A stretch of DNA of 64,000 nucleotides. It comes from Icerya purchasi. Lineage: Eukaryota > Arthropoda > Insecta > Hemiptera > Monophlebidae. Position numbers and translations under genes: made by a program. Of the stretch, positions 22,515 through 34,700 are shown piece after piece. Where the stretch lies: positions 383,184,760 through 383,248,759 of the forward strand of contig CM077116.1 of assembly GCA_039619475.1 (NCBI GenBank), written 5' to 3'. The first letter of the stretch is position 1; each line of letters opens with the position of its first letter. Under the pieces are notes generated by a model. That model searched no databases. It was not told the origin of the DNA and saw only the letters and a list, made by a program, of their open reading frames with translations.

Positions 22515-22780
22515 TTTTATCGCTGATTTTACCTCGATTTGGAGAAACCGTTCGACCGCATACCAAGGCATCTTTTACTTCAGAAGTTAAAAGCGATACG
22601 GATAGACTGTAAGCGGAGAACGGTACGCTAAATACTTCTTAACCGACCGATCAGTACAAGTAATAATCCTTTCGGCAATTTCAGGATACGTTTCTGTTGA
22701 GACAGAGAATGGTTGTTCTCTGGGTTTTGCGCCGAGTGCAACTCTATATTAAGCACTAATGATATTATCGACTGCTCATA
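22515..22780 (+). pseudogene. LINE reverse transcriptase fragment
   Basis: On the + strand YLDLEKPFDRIPRHLLLQKL matches the RT motif that usually reads D-x-x-KAFD-R-V/I. A frame further on gives FLTDRSVQV and LGFAP, positions where jockey-type elements have FLxDRxQxV and GxPQGSxLGP. Stops precede and follow, so it is dead and truncated at both ends. Confidence 0.65.
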
Positions 22781-23292
22781 TTCCCTAGACACGCACATTT
22801 ATGATATCTCATATATCTTTGCCCTCCGACAGCTTTTCGCGTGTACTTTTCAGAAAATAACTCGCAAAAATTCTTGATCCCATCCACCGTTTTTCAGATT
22901 ATCTTTAAAGTACATCGAACTTCGCTCTCCTCTAGTTTATGTTCATTATCAGGTATGCCCTTTAAATACCTTATAATTGACCATGTTACACCGGCCTAGT
23001 TTATGATAGTATTCAATTGACAATAAAATTATACATGCCTTCATTCCCCCGATGTTCTTAATGATCCCCTTGCAAAAGTAAATATAAAATTATATCCGAT
23101 CATACCTTCCGTATTTTACAGAGAAACTGATGTTTTACCAATACACCTACTTTGAAGCAAATATCCATGAAATATTAATACATCTTCGTTAAATTGTAAT
23201 AATAGACATTTTTCGCTAGAAGAACTTTTATACAAAAGGCTGTTTGAATTATTAATACTCGGAGGAACGTCTCGAAGGTACGTATATATAAC

Positions 23293-23600
23293 AATGGGTC
23301 CATGGGCGTTGCCATCGAGGGGCAGGTGGCAGCTGCCCCCTGGAGCCTTGAAATTTTTTAATCAACCGGCCATGATGAGTCACGGACAATTTGGAAGACT
23401 TTTATAATAAAGTAGTAGAACAATTTGCCAAAAACCCACGAAAATTATGTTTTAATTAAGATTTTATTCTTGTTTAATAAAATATTAAGCCTTTATAAAT
23501 TATACATTTTATTTGTCCTATAACTCATATCCTCTTTCTATCATCTTGCTTCCGCTCCCCCACCCCAGACTCATCGGCTGGCGACGCTCTTGAATGGGAC
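23293..23600 (+). mobile_element. hAT-like MITE, copy 1 (with 8-bp target duplication)
   Basis: The element spans 23301-23592 (292 bp). Its ends read catgggcgttgcca and, inverted, a decayed copy of the same sequence. The flanking octamers are aatgggtc and aatgggac (7 of 8 match). The body has no coding capacity and matches the inverted copy at 29351-29646 along its length. Confidence 0.8.
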
Positions 23601-24598
23601 AAAGGCTAATCCTGGTAAAATATGTTCAGTGCATATGCTCATCACTGGAAGCCGAAATGTTTGTGGTAAAGTCTAAGTCGTAGCTAAGTAATATACAAAT
23701 TATCATCGATTCCCTAGATTACTAAATATTAATATAAAAACATCAACCGTTAAAAAGAGACAAAGGATCGTTCGGCTATCACATCAGAACGGCTGACATA
23801 TTGAAGGTCCTGGCGAACAATAAAAATTCTAAAAAATGAGCTGTTTTAGAAGCTCATTCGGCTATTCACCGATGCCAGATAGAGCACAAAGTTCCTTTCC
23901 ACGTAATTAACTTCTGTTAGAAGTATTACCGATGATCAGTGGACCAAAAAATAAACATTAAAAACTACGGTTTCTACAACATATAGAACCGATCGCATAA
24001 AGCCCGCCAGTTAGCAGCAAACGGACTGAATATTGTAATGAACTGGTATTTCTCGACCAAAAATGCTGAAAATTACGGGCGCCAGTAACACTCGCGATGT
24101 GTTACAACCGAAATAGTTCCCTCTGGTGGAGCATTAGGCTTTTCGTAAAAAAATTAAAAAGAAAATTCGCAAGTGAAAGAGGAAAACAAAATTATTATCA
24201 CTAAAAATAAATGAAATCGCGATCTCGCCGCAGAGTGGCGGTAATATCTCCACCGAGGAGATGTCACGGTGGCCCAACCACATGTCCAGTAACGGGACCT
24301 TTTTGTGTTAAACGTGTATATTTAACGAAAACACTACAAAAAACCCGAAACAAAGGGAAGAATAGACGAGTAACGATAACAAAATGAAATTTACCAACTT
24401 TACAACAAATTTTCCGAAAAAGACATTACGCATGCGGAATGGTGCATAAAATTTTGACAAAACGATAACGCAAACAACTAGATAAATATTGCCATAATCA
24501 GCCAACGACCAGTAGTGAGAACGTAATAAGAACAATTTACAATGCAACAAAGGCTAAGCAGAAATTTCTAGAAAAACACTTCTGCTTAAATCACCGCA

Positions 24599-25577
24599 CT
24601 AGCTACTAGTGATGTGTAAGGTAATGAGGAACGTACTAGAAACTAGTTCCAGCTCTGAAATAGTTCGTTCCATTCTAGTCGATAACGTATTTACGTTATT
24701 TCATTACTTCCGTCACCTTCCTGTCACAGAAATGAGAAGAACCATTGTAACTAAAATAACTGACTGAAACTATGTAACTAGTCTTGGAACCGAATGAACA
24801 AAATTGAAGTACAGATGGCGCCTTTTATTCACTGGTACAGTTCGTAGGTATTTCTCACATTGCTTATTGGTCATAACTCACTAGCTCATTACACGGCGAT
24901 ATGTACACAGTACGATTAGATGATGAATGAAACAACGCTATTCTACTGTAACTGGCTACAAACGAAATTCTTCCATCAAAAACACTAAATAAGATATATC
25001 TTTCTATCCAGACTGGTTAAACTGTCAGTATGTGTGTGTTATTATCAGCTGGAAACAACGTTATTTATATTCCAGTTAAATCTGTACATTTTAATAAACA
25101 GAGCACATTACGTTTTCTGTACCTGATGGTGATCGTACATAATATACCATGATGATAACTGACGCCGTAGCGATTAGCAACTCTGGAATTTTACACTGTC
25201 ATCAAAAATTTTAACAGCGGTTTTTACCAAAAAGCAGTACTGATTTGTTTACTGTTTTTAATGGGTTATAAATTCCAGATCTACTACATTTTATTTGGAT
25301 GTCTATTTGTTACATTTTGCTGTTTTTCGAGATTTTGAGATGAAACTGTCATCTACTGGCTCTAAATTGTTTTAGCCTTTAAATAGTACTATTTTATTAA
25401 CCTGTTTTTTTTTATTTATATAATATATTTAAATCTATTTCTATTTTGATTACATAAGTTACTCTTTTTATAACAGTTTGAACTTTGTAACTAAGTTCCT
25501 GTTACGCTCCTGATCATTAGGAACTTATAACGTGACTTGCCGAAATATGTTGAACTTTACCCATCACTACTAGCTAC
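24599..25577. mobile_element. Non-autonomous hAT-like element with perfect 8-bp target duplication
   Basis: The element spans 24607-25569 (963 bp) and is flanked by ctagctac on both sides. The ends are tagtgatgtgtaaggt and, inverted, tagtgatgggtaaagtt, the type of short terminal repeat seen in hAT elements. Internal sequence is rich in gttcc/ggaac units and encodes no transposase. Confidence 0.85.
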
Positions 25578-27632
25578 CCTGCCTTGTTTTCACGGGGTTT
25601 TTCTACAATCTTCCTTCGACTCGACGTTATTCGGCATACCAGCACGGATGCACTTACCCCGCAAGCACATGCCACTGTCTAAGCTTTCGACCACGAACAC
25701 CTCGGCACTAACGTAGTTTTTACCCCGGGGCAACCGTATGTACGACGAATTTTTCAGTTTCAGCCGAATAAGCATCCTTGAAAAAACAATGCAGCGATGC
25801 AAAAACGAACGATGTTCGAGAAATCGTGAATTAATGGCTTTACCGGGGAATATTTTCTAGCTCGAATTTCGTTAATAGATAACGCTACAAATACTGAATC
25901 CGTTTTAATGTACAATTATTAATCGATTAAGAATAAGGTATAAACTTTCCGCGCTGAAACTAACTGTATGCCATAAATTTTACTTTATAAAATCTGATAA
26001 CATCATTATCTGAATGTATATCTAATCGTATCGACTCTGTGGAGGTTCATTTGTGGATTGAGAAGTTCTTTTTAAAAGTAAGTAGGAATCGTTCTATAAT
26101 GAATATGTTTCCCAAAAAGAGAGCGATAAAAAGTATATACATATATTTTCGTAATCATGTATTAATCAACCCAAATTTTATAATATAGAGTTTAATGTAA
26201 AGTTAGATTCATTAAGTACAAATATAATACTCACTCGATTTTTTTTTCTTTTTCTAAAACCATAAAATAGATAATTCTACATTAAAACAGGCTTTCTTTA
26301 AACCTTTTTTTTGTTGCTTTCTTCTCAAACTGGTTGTTTTTTAATATTTTTTTTCGGTGTACAGTTCATAACTAAAATCGGTCGAGACATTCATAAGTTA
26401 TTATTGACACTGACAAAAATTATTTTTTTCACTTATAGTGAAAGAAATAGCAAAATTTTTTATTATAAAATTATCATTCGAAATTTCTTTTTATTGTTTA
26501 CGTTCTCTGAACATAAAAATAAGTAAAGTAGTAGTGTAAGTTTTTTTAACATTTCGTTTACGCTTCAATTGATTTGTACGCTTAATAAAACAGCCTGAAT
26601 AAATCTGAGGTCAGTGACCTTCTTTATGTTCAGTAGTGGTATTGTTTGATTTGGAATACACTATATTTGACATAATGGATTTCAATGGTCATTTTCTGGG
26701 CTGACTAGTTCTATTATAATAGCTTTAAGCATAAAGTTCAACAAGTTACTATTGCCATATGGAATTCTGAAACTGAAATAAATTCTTTTGCTTAGCTCAT
26801 TATTTGCGAGTTTTCATTCGTCTTTATGTTAGCGCTCTTTGAAATATATAATGGCCGATATGTAATAAATATCGCTTATGTCATTGTTTGTCGAATGTTA
26901 TTAAATAATGGGTCTGACCGATTTCCTATTTAATTTTGGCGGATTTCCGTTGATATCAGTTATTTATACGTCATTCAAATGCGAGAATTTTCAACGATAT
27001 AATCTACACACGTTAATAAAATAAGTTCGACAAGATGCTAAAAGTTATTTAATTTTTTATTAGACAGAATACTTACTAATTTTTAAACTCTTTTACTCTG
27101 TACATTGTTCAGATTGTTTATTTCCATGAGCTGATGTAAAAATGTCACAACCTAAGCGGCCGCCTATAGGCTTCCTCAAGGCCGGCACTTAGAAAAAGAT
27201 AACAAATTCGATTGATGAACTAGAATTTTGAAGATATTTGTAAAAATTAGCATTTACAGTTATTTTAATGAAGTGATAAATATATGTTTACCTCATTGTA
27301 AATTACTGCAGGTCTTTTGACTTATAGTGACCATCCAATAATTGTTTGTTCTGTCTTTAGTAAAATAATGTTAATTTGTGTATGAATGTAATACCTAAAT
27401 ATAGTTAAGTAGAAATATTTCAGTTGCAGATGTGGGAACGAAAAGAGGAAGAGAAAGGAAAGAGAAAAATTTGAAAATTATAGTGAGTCCTTTCCTTTAA
27501 AATATTCTGTTTACGACTCTGCATTTTACGGCTTGTATTTTGATGAAATTTATGTTTCGATAGTGCCTAAAAGTAGTTTTTTTCGAAGTGAATTGAACGC
27601 ACAGGCTCCGACTGTAAAAATTAATTTAGTTT

Positions 27633-27639
27633 ATTATAT

Positions 27640-27704
<65 letters not shown>

Positions 27705-27711
27705 TACATAT
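27633..27711. repeat. (TA)n microsatellite with TACA ends
   Basis: About 79 bases of alternating T and A with a few C interruptions. Confidence 0.95.
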
Positions 27712-29342
27712 AGTTTACACAATTACTTCATTCATAAATTCTTAGAAACATTTATTATATACACCACTTTTTTTAGTTTGTTTTATCTCTTTATATTGAC
27801 AAGCGTTAAACTAGTTAGTTTTAACTGGATGATTTACTTGTGATGAGGGTTTAGTTATTACAGCCAACTACAGCACACCCACCATTCTGTAAAATTTATC
27901 AAATGATAAGTTTACGGTTTTACAACATACACGGGGAATTAATGAACTGAGCGGTAAATATTACGGTATTGTCCGTTATCTAAATCGTATAAAGTTTCTA
28001 TTTTCTTCATTGCAGCAATAAACTTCAATGAAAATGAAAAAAAAACAAAAATCAAAATAATCCGATTGTACAATTAGAAAAATTATTCATATCATACATG
28101 AACGAAGTATTTTAAATGCAAAATGTGAACAAAATATTTTGCATTTCGTCTGTCGTAGCCTCATAACGGCTTGTATGAACAGATTTTGCGGCAACTCATT
28201 TAAAATAATGAAAAAGTAATTTTCAGTTCTGTCATGTCACCGTTCTCTAGCTACAAATCTGTGACTATACGATAAAGTCGCGAGCATGATCTAAATTCGA
28301 AATGGGCGATTTGAAATCAACTTGCACTTAGAGTGGCCTGATTAAAATCGTCTCAGGGTGAAAAACATGTGTAAATAAAAGACAATTTAACTCTGACCAT
28401 TAAAAAGATGAATCAATAGTTTAATATGAACGAGTCAACTATGAATTTCTGTCAAAAGACGGTGGCTGCTTGACTTTAAAATAATCAGCTCACTGTTAAG
28501 AGATAGTAGATATTTTGTTTTAATGTGAGCAAAATAGTGTCAGCATAACTCTTTTCAGCCCACGTTTTCTGTGTATGCCATTTATCGAACACCCACAGCA
28601 GTTTTTTATTTTTATTTACTTCTTACCCTCCCCTTGCTCTCATTGGTGACAATGGGCTTAATATATTGTGAACTTTAACTTCACAATCCATGATACCTTA
28701 TCGAGGCTGTGGGATTTATACTTTTATTCGTACTTGTAGGATTCATATTACAAATTCCATTAATACTATATTGAATTCATTTTATAGCAAAAGTATGTTG
28801 CGCACTAGAAGAAAAATAAACCTAGCGTGTTGAGTAGGATTTCCATGTTATTGTGTTATTAAACAGTGTAAGATATTCAGTACTATGAATCGCCAGTTGT
28901 TGATTCTGTGATTTTAAAAGTAAATTTGTGACGGTAACAGAAAATTAAATATCAACTCGACTGACTCTAGAATCGACTTTCTCTAAGCGAGTATCGACTT
29001 GCATTCACGGAGCAGTTCTAAAGTTGACATCCACTACAATTAAAAGAGTCACTATCTGTAATCTAAAAATGCGTGTATTAGAATTGCGACTTTGTTGCGA
29101 GGCAAAATCGCTAGAATATAGACTTATATAGTGCCCAAGGAATTTAAACAATGTCAAATATTTTTTAGGTTTAAGCAATGTGTGGCAAATCCGAAAATGA
29201 TAGGACATATGCCATAAATTGTAATGCTGCGATTTGAAAGAATAATTATCAACAACAGTATAATATAAACAGTTATAGCAAAAAGATAGCATAACGCAGA
29301 GTTCTAGTGCAGCTATGTAAGTACAACACCAATAATATGATA

Positions 29343-29654
29343 GTTACAAACATGGGCGTCGCCATCTTAGAGCCGGGGGGAGGGGGGTGATAGAAAGAGG
29401 ATATGAATTATAGGAAAAATAAAATGTATAAGTTGTAAAGGCTTAATATTTTATTAAACAAGAATAAAATCTTAATTAAAATATAATTTTCGTGGGTTTC
29501 TGGCAAATTTTTATAATAAAATTATAAAAGTCTTCCAAATTGTCCATGATTACACGCCTATGAATACTCATCATGGCCAGTTGATTAAAAAGTTTCAAGA
29601 CTTCAGGGGGGGCAGCTACCTTCTGCCACAGCTGACGACGCCCATGGTTGCAGA
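29343..29654 (-). mobile_element. hAT-like MITE, copy 2 (inverted relative to copy 1)
   Basis: The element spans 29351-29646 (296 bp). Ends are catgggcgtcgcca and, inverted, catgggcgtcgtca. Flanking octamers gttacaaa and gttgcaga match at six of eight bases, so this insertion is old. Its body is the reverse complement of copy 1. Confidence 0.8.
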
Positions 29655-30390
29655 TTCAATCCCAAAGTTGGTTAGAATCTTTTTTTTTTTTTAACTTTAT
29701 TTATAACCGTAATTTATGAAACTAAATATCTTAAGTTATATACCCCGCAGTCAAATCAAAACAAATGAATTTAACAAAATTATTTCAGCTATTTATATTA
29801 TACTATTTTTAATAAATAATTATTTCGAGTTGCAACATCGCATTTTGCAGCATATGTCCTATCATTTTCGGATTTTCCAATATGTACAAAACAAAACAAA
29901 TTCTAAATTAGAAATAGTAAATTATTTATCACTTTTAAAGTATTCAACTTTTAATTATAAAAAAAAAAAATGTATTTGAGAGATTTAATTAGCTTTTGCT
30001 ATTTTAATATGTGAGCCGATTTCTCTTTACATAATTCTGTTATTTTAAGTATTTCAAATAGTTAAGTATTACATATAAAACGTCACGATATATATTACGA
30101 TTGGTAATGCACATATTTGGAATCATTGTTTATTGTATAAGTTAAAATTTAAAAACAAAGGGTAAATACATTTTGAATTATTTTTTATTATTGAATTTAG
30201 ACTTTTAAATTTAAAAAATTTTAAATAAGTTTTAAAATGAAATAACGTGTTTGATTATTTGTGTTTAATGTAAGCAAACATTTTACTGGAATAATTTGAT
30301 TTTATGTAAAAGTTAATTAAAATTGTATTTATTAATTTGGGGATATGAAAAGGTCTCTTTATTCCTCTAACATTTTATACAATTTTTGAT

Positions 30391-30392
<2 letters not shown>

Positions 30393-30435
<43 letters not shown>
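30393..30435. repeat. (TA)n microsatellite
   Basis: Perfect TA dinucleotide run. Confidence 0.95.
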
Positions 30436-30439
<4 letters not shown>

Positions 30440-31626
30440 ATTTCGAGTTATATACTCGTATGTCAATACGATGTTGTTTAATTAGTAACAGTGTTTTAGT
30501 TTTCTTTTTTTTTCTTTTGCTCTAGTTATGAGCTCGTCAGCTGTGGACATTAACTCAGTGCAATGATATTTTTTTAAACTTTCTAATAATAGGATTCGAA
30601 TTGAGTTTTGTTCGATGAATTACAATTAGCTGATCAATTACGCTACTGTACCTAGTTGTGTTTTAGTGGGTTTACTTGTGTTTCGTTTGAGGATTTTAAT
30701 TATTTTTTCGTAAACAAGTTTTACATTTATCTACATGCATGTATTTTATTCCGCAATTCATTTTTAATTAGAACTTTCTATTATTTCCAGCAGTGGCGTA
30801 GCGTTAAATGAAGCTTAGAAACTCGACACCTAGAGAGTTATATTTTAATGTTTTATTTTTTCGTTTCAATGTGTTTTAAAATTTTCTTGGCTCACTACAT
30901 TGCAATAACCTTTTAAGTAAATCGTATAAGTAACTAATAATAGTATATGTGTTGATGGTATGTTTTTTTTTCACGGAATATTGGCATCAATTTTTCCACA
31001 ATTTTGGAGTAACCAGGAATTAGTTGTTTTTTCCGTTTTTTCTTTTAAATCTTTCCGTGTTTGTCTATCTATCTATTTTTTCTTGTTTTTTACTTTTTAT
31101 TCTTTTTTCCTTAAACTCTTCTGTTTCATTAAACGGTATAATGTAATTAATATTATGGTAATACTTTTTTAATACAATTTGTGCCTTTATTAGATGAAAT
31201 TTTTGGACTTTTAAACAGCAATCGTAATAGTATTTATAAAATTAATCATATATTTAAATACGTTTTGTTCTAAAAGATATAAATAATATTTTGAAATATT
31301 CTGTTAAATTCGGTATACAGCAAAAATAAGAAAAAGGAAAAAACGAATTCGAATTTGTATATTTACATAAATTTGAAAAAAAGAAAACGGGATCTAAAAA
31401 TAACGAACAGTTCGTTTAATCCGTTAATTTTTAATTACCGAATACGCGATCTTTACTTCTTTCTTTTTATCAAGGACAAGCAAATGGCTATAGGTATGAT
31501 CCAGGTGGGATTCGTTTAATGATTAGCAAATGGGATCTACGCGATTCAAAGTTATCGCGTAATCGTTTAAAATAAGTTTCTTGAATATAATTTAACACGC
31601 TCTTAAATTTAGTGATATTTTGATTT

Positions 31627-31731
31627 TTAGCGATCTATGATTGTGAAAGATAGTGGTCCTTTTGGCAAATACATCGGTTGTACACTGTACTCTAATGTGC
31701 CATCGTAATCGACCTGAAACGTCCGTATAAT
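31627..31731 (-). CDS. CYP301B1-like: P450 (-) exon 10, terminal
   Basis: Acceptor gctttctag leads into IIRTFQVDYDG and the exon ends SFTIIDR and a TAA. It matches the + strand gene's last exon in position. Confidence 0.88.
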   Translation of the reverse strand: MIRTFQVDYDGTLEYSVQPMYLPKGPLSFTIIDR

Positions 31732-34700
31732 CTAGAAAGCAAAAAAGTGTAAAATTATCTTTTAATTATGGAAAAAGTACCCACACTTTTAGGATTAAAT
31801 TTTACCAAGTAAGTTAAAATAGCGAACAGAACGGTTACAGTTAGAGTTATTCAAATATTCCCGTGTATACCTTTGCCATTACTGTCTGAATTTCCAAATC
31901 CGCAAATCTTCTTCCTAAACACATTCTTTTGCCATATCCGAATGGCAATGACGCAAATGCGTGATGTTCCTGTTTGTTACATTTTAACCAACGTTCCGGT
32001 TCAAACTGTTGTGCATTTTTAAAGTACTTTTCGGAATTGCTGATTACGTAATGTTGAAAAACTACTTGTACCTATATCGAAAAATTACGTACTATTAGCT
32101 AATACAATTGTTGTAAATGAAATAATAAAAAAATATATATATTCTTATAAGTTAAATTCAAATTTAAAAAAAATAAAACCGAAATAATTATATTTCAGTA
32201 GTTTTCACACGATGTATTTGAAAGTAAAATCCCGAAAATAATTTGCTCGTAGGGATCCTCGATGCGCGCCGGATGTCACATAATTATAACGAATGCCGAA
32301 TAAAAAAGAATAAACAAAAAAACTAAAACAAAATTACATTGCCCTATTTGACAAATATTACCCGGCGAAACCCATTTTAGCGAATTGCCAATCACTTCCG
32401 TATATTTACAATAATCATTTTGTACAAACAAATATGTTTTCGCACTTGGACGTTAAATTACAAAAAAATATAACCGAAAAATAGACAACACGTTGTTTTT
32501 CGCATTCTACGCATAACAAAAAGCAACGCACAAAGTCCTTACCTTTTTTTTTTTTTTTTTTTTTTTTATTTATAGGTTCGTCAACATGGACATTGGCTCA
32601 AGAATAGTGGAGTAGAGGGGTAAGAGGGACTCAGATCATTATACGATCAGAAATAGTCGACAGAAAGGAATCAAGAGCTAGAATGACGGAAGGAGAAGGA
32701 AGGGAGAGAATGAATGAAGCACTAAACACCGGTCATCCAAATAATAACCGACGGCGTCCCTTCAAAGTGACTAGATAGTCACTCTCATAAGGCGCTAGCG
32801 TGCAATTTAAATTTTAGTGTAAATAATTATTTATAAATTTGTTAATTGAATCAATTAAATAAAATATAATCAAACGTTAACGAGTAAAAAAAAAGGGTGG
32901 GGATGAAATAATATGAGATTTAATAATTTAAATTACCGAAAAGGAAAAGTCATTAAATAATCAGTGAACGAGAAAGTGAAAGCCGAAAGCGGAAAACACA
33001 TAGACCAAGATATAGAAAAAAAATCGGATAAAATAAAAAAAATTTTAATTTACGACAACAATAATTAACATTTATTATTCGAAAAAAGTAAGTTTTTACC
33101 AGTGAAATCACTTTATCAAACGTTTTCCGTGACAATAAACTGCACTTACTGTCGAGCTTAATAAATTATAAATAGGAATAGATTTTTAATGTAGATTAAA
33201 AGACTATATTTTATACGTAATAACTGTTTAAAATATAGGTATATAATAGGCCCGTGCGTAGAATTTTGAAAGGGTGGGTGGGGGGTGAAAATTTTCTTTA
33301 GATATTTATTTTATAAATAACAATATATTTTTCACTAATATTCATACTATTGATATTTTCCATCATTTTGATTTATATATTAATAATTTACATGAATGAA
33401 TTACCATTAAATATTAATAAAAATTACTTATGTCATTGATTACACTGGTAATAAAAACTTTTGCATAAAATATTAATGAAGTACTTAAAAATATGGAGCA
33501 CATTTTTTCTTTTTTCTTTTAAAGGTAAAAACACCCTAAACAATCATCAATATTTATTTTAAATTTTTAATTTTTTCAGATTTTTGTGTATTTATAATAA
33601 CTATTTCAGTTCTCATGGCATGGGCACGGCCTTGATATGTAAATATAAATTCTCACTGTCACAAAAGCGGAAAAGATAATTTTTTTAAAAAACGTTATTC
33701 GATAACACGTTTGCCATAGAATTAGAAAGATTTATATAACTCGAGTTACACGAATGCAAACTAAAAGAGATAAGCAATTAGTCACGGTATTGTACAAATT
33801 TTTCGCTTAATATTAGTATTTATATTTACCATTTTCGTCGTCTAATTAGTAAAACAATAACTTTTTTTTCTTCTTTTTTTTGGGTTCGTCATAAAAACAT
33901 TGGCCGAAGAAGAGGGGGACTGAAGAGAAGCGAAATCAGATGTTTATGCGATCAGATACGGAAGATAGGAAACACTTAACTGCTGGAATGACCGTGGGTG
34001 ATGGCAAGGAGAGGACAAAAGATGCACAATACGGAGTTGGAAGACCAATTGACAAAAGAGAAGAGTAAAAGGAAGAACGTTTGGAAGCGATAGAGGTGCA
34101 CTCAAACAAAATGTGATTAACGTCACCTATAAAGTTATGAGAGGAAAGGTGTAGGGGACAGTGAGGAGAGGGGACTAGAGAAAAGCGAAATAAGGAAGCA
34201 GGAAGCAAACTGTGCCCAAAGCGTAGGCGACAGATTGCAGAGAGAGTTGGACACCGCATGGAGGGGAAATTGAAAAACCATGGATAAGACGGTAGATTGG
34301 GCTGGATAAAGAGATAGAAGGAATCCGGATTTGAGAATGAGGAGGAATACGAATTTAACCATAGCTTGGAATGAGCTGAAGTGGAGAGGAGATTAATATT
34401 ATGAGATGAAAAGACGCTGAGGAATTAATTTTTTTATTTTACATTTCTTTATAATTTAAAGGTATGCAAAAAAAGTTGATTTTTAAAATAACGAAACTTA
34501 TTTCTTGGTCTCTACCTTTTCTTTTTTTTTTCCTCGCTTCCTTGTTATCTTGTAGCCATTTTAAAAAATCCGAAATTCTTTTATTACGGTTTTCAAAAGT
34601 ACGGGTCTGAAAGACGTAATATGGAGAACATTAATTATGGTGTTGCTATTGTAAAACATTTTGGAAGCATTGCTTTGACTGACCAATAGGACTGTTTTTT

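Larger units (their letters stand above)
20138..31626. other. Region between the two convergent P450 genes; repeats, no gene
   Basis: About 11.5 kb with no convincing exon. It holds a LINE fragment (22515-22780), two hAT-like MITE copies in opposite orientation, a longer non-autonomous hAT element, and AT microsatellites. The remainder is AT-rich sequence in which I see nothing. Confidence 0.6.

Noticed and set aside
27140..27190. GC-rich stretch with gcggccgcctataggc and aaggccggc
   Set aside because: Could be a decayed transposon end, but there is no partner or duplication.
30790..30830. hAT-type end cagtggcgtagcg
   Set aside because: No inverted partner or 8-bp duplication could be found nearby; the same holds for cagtggcgttgc at 57123.
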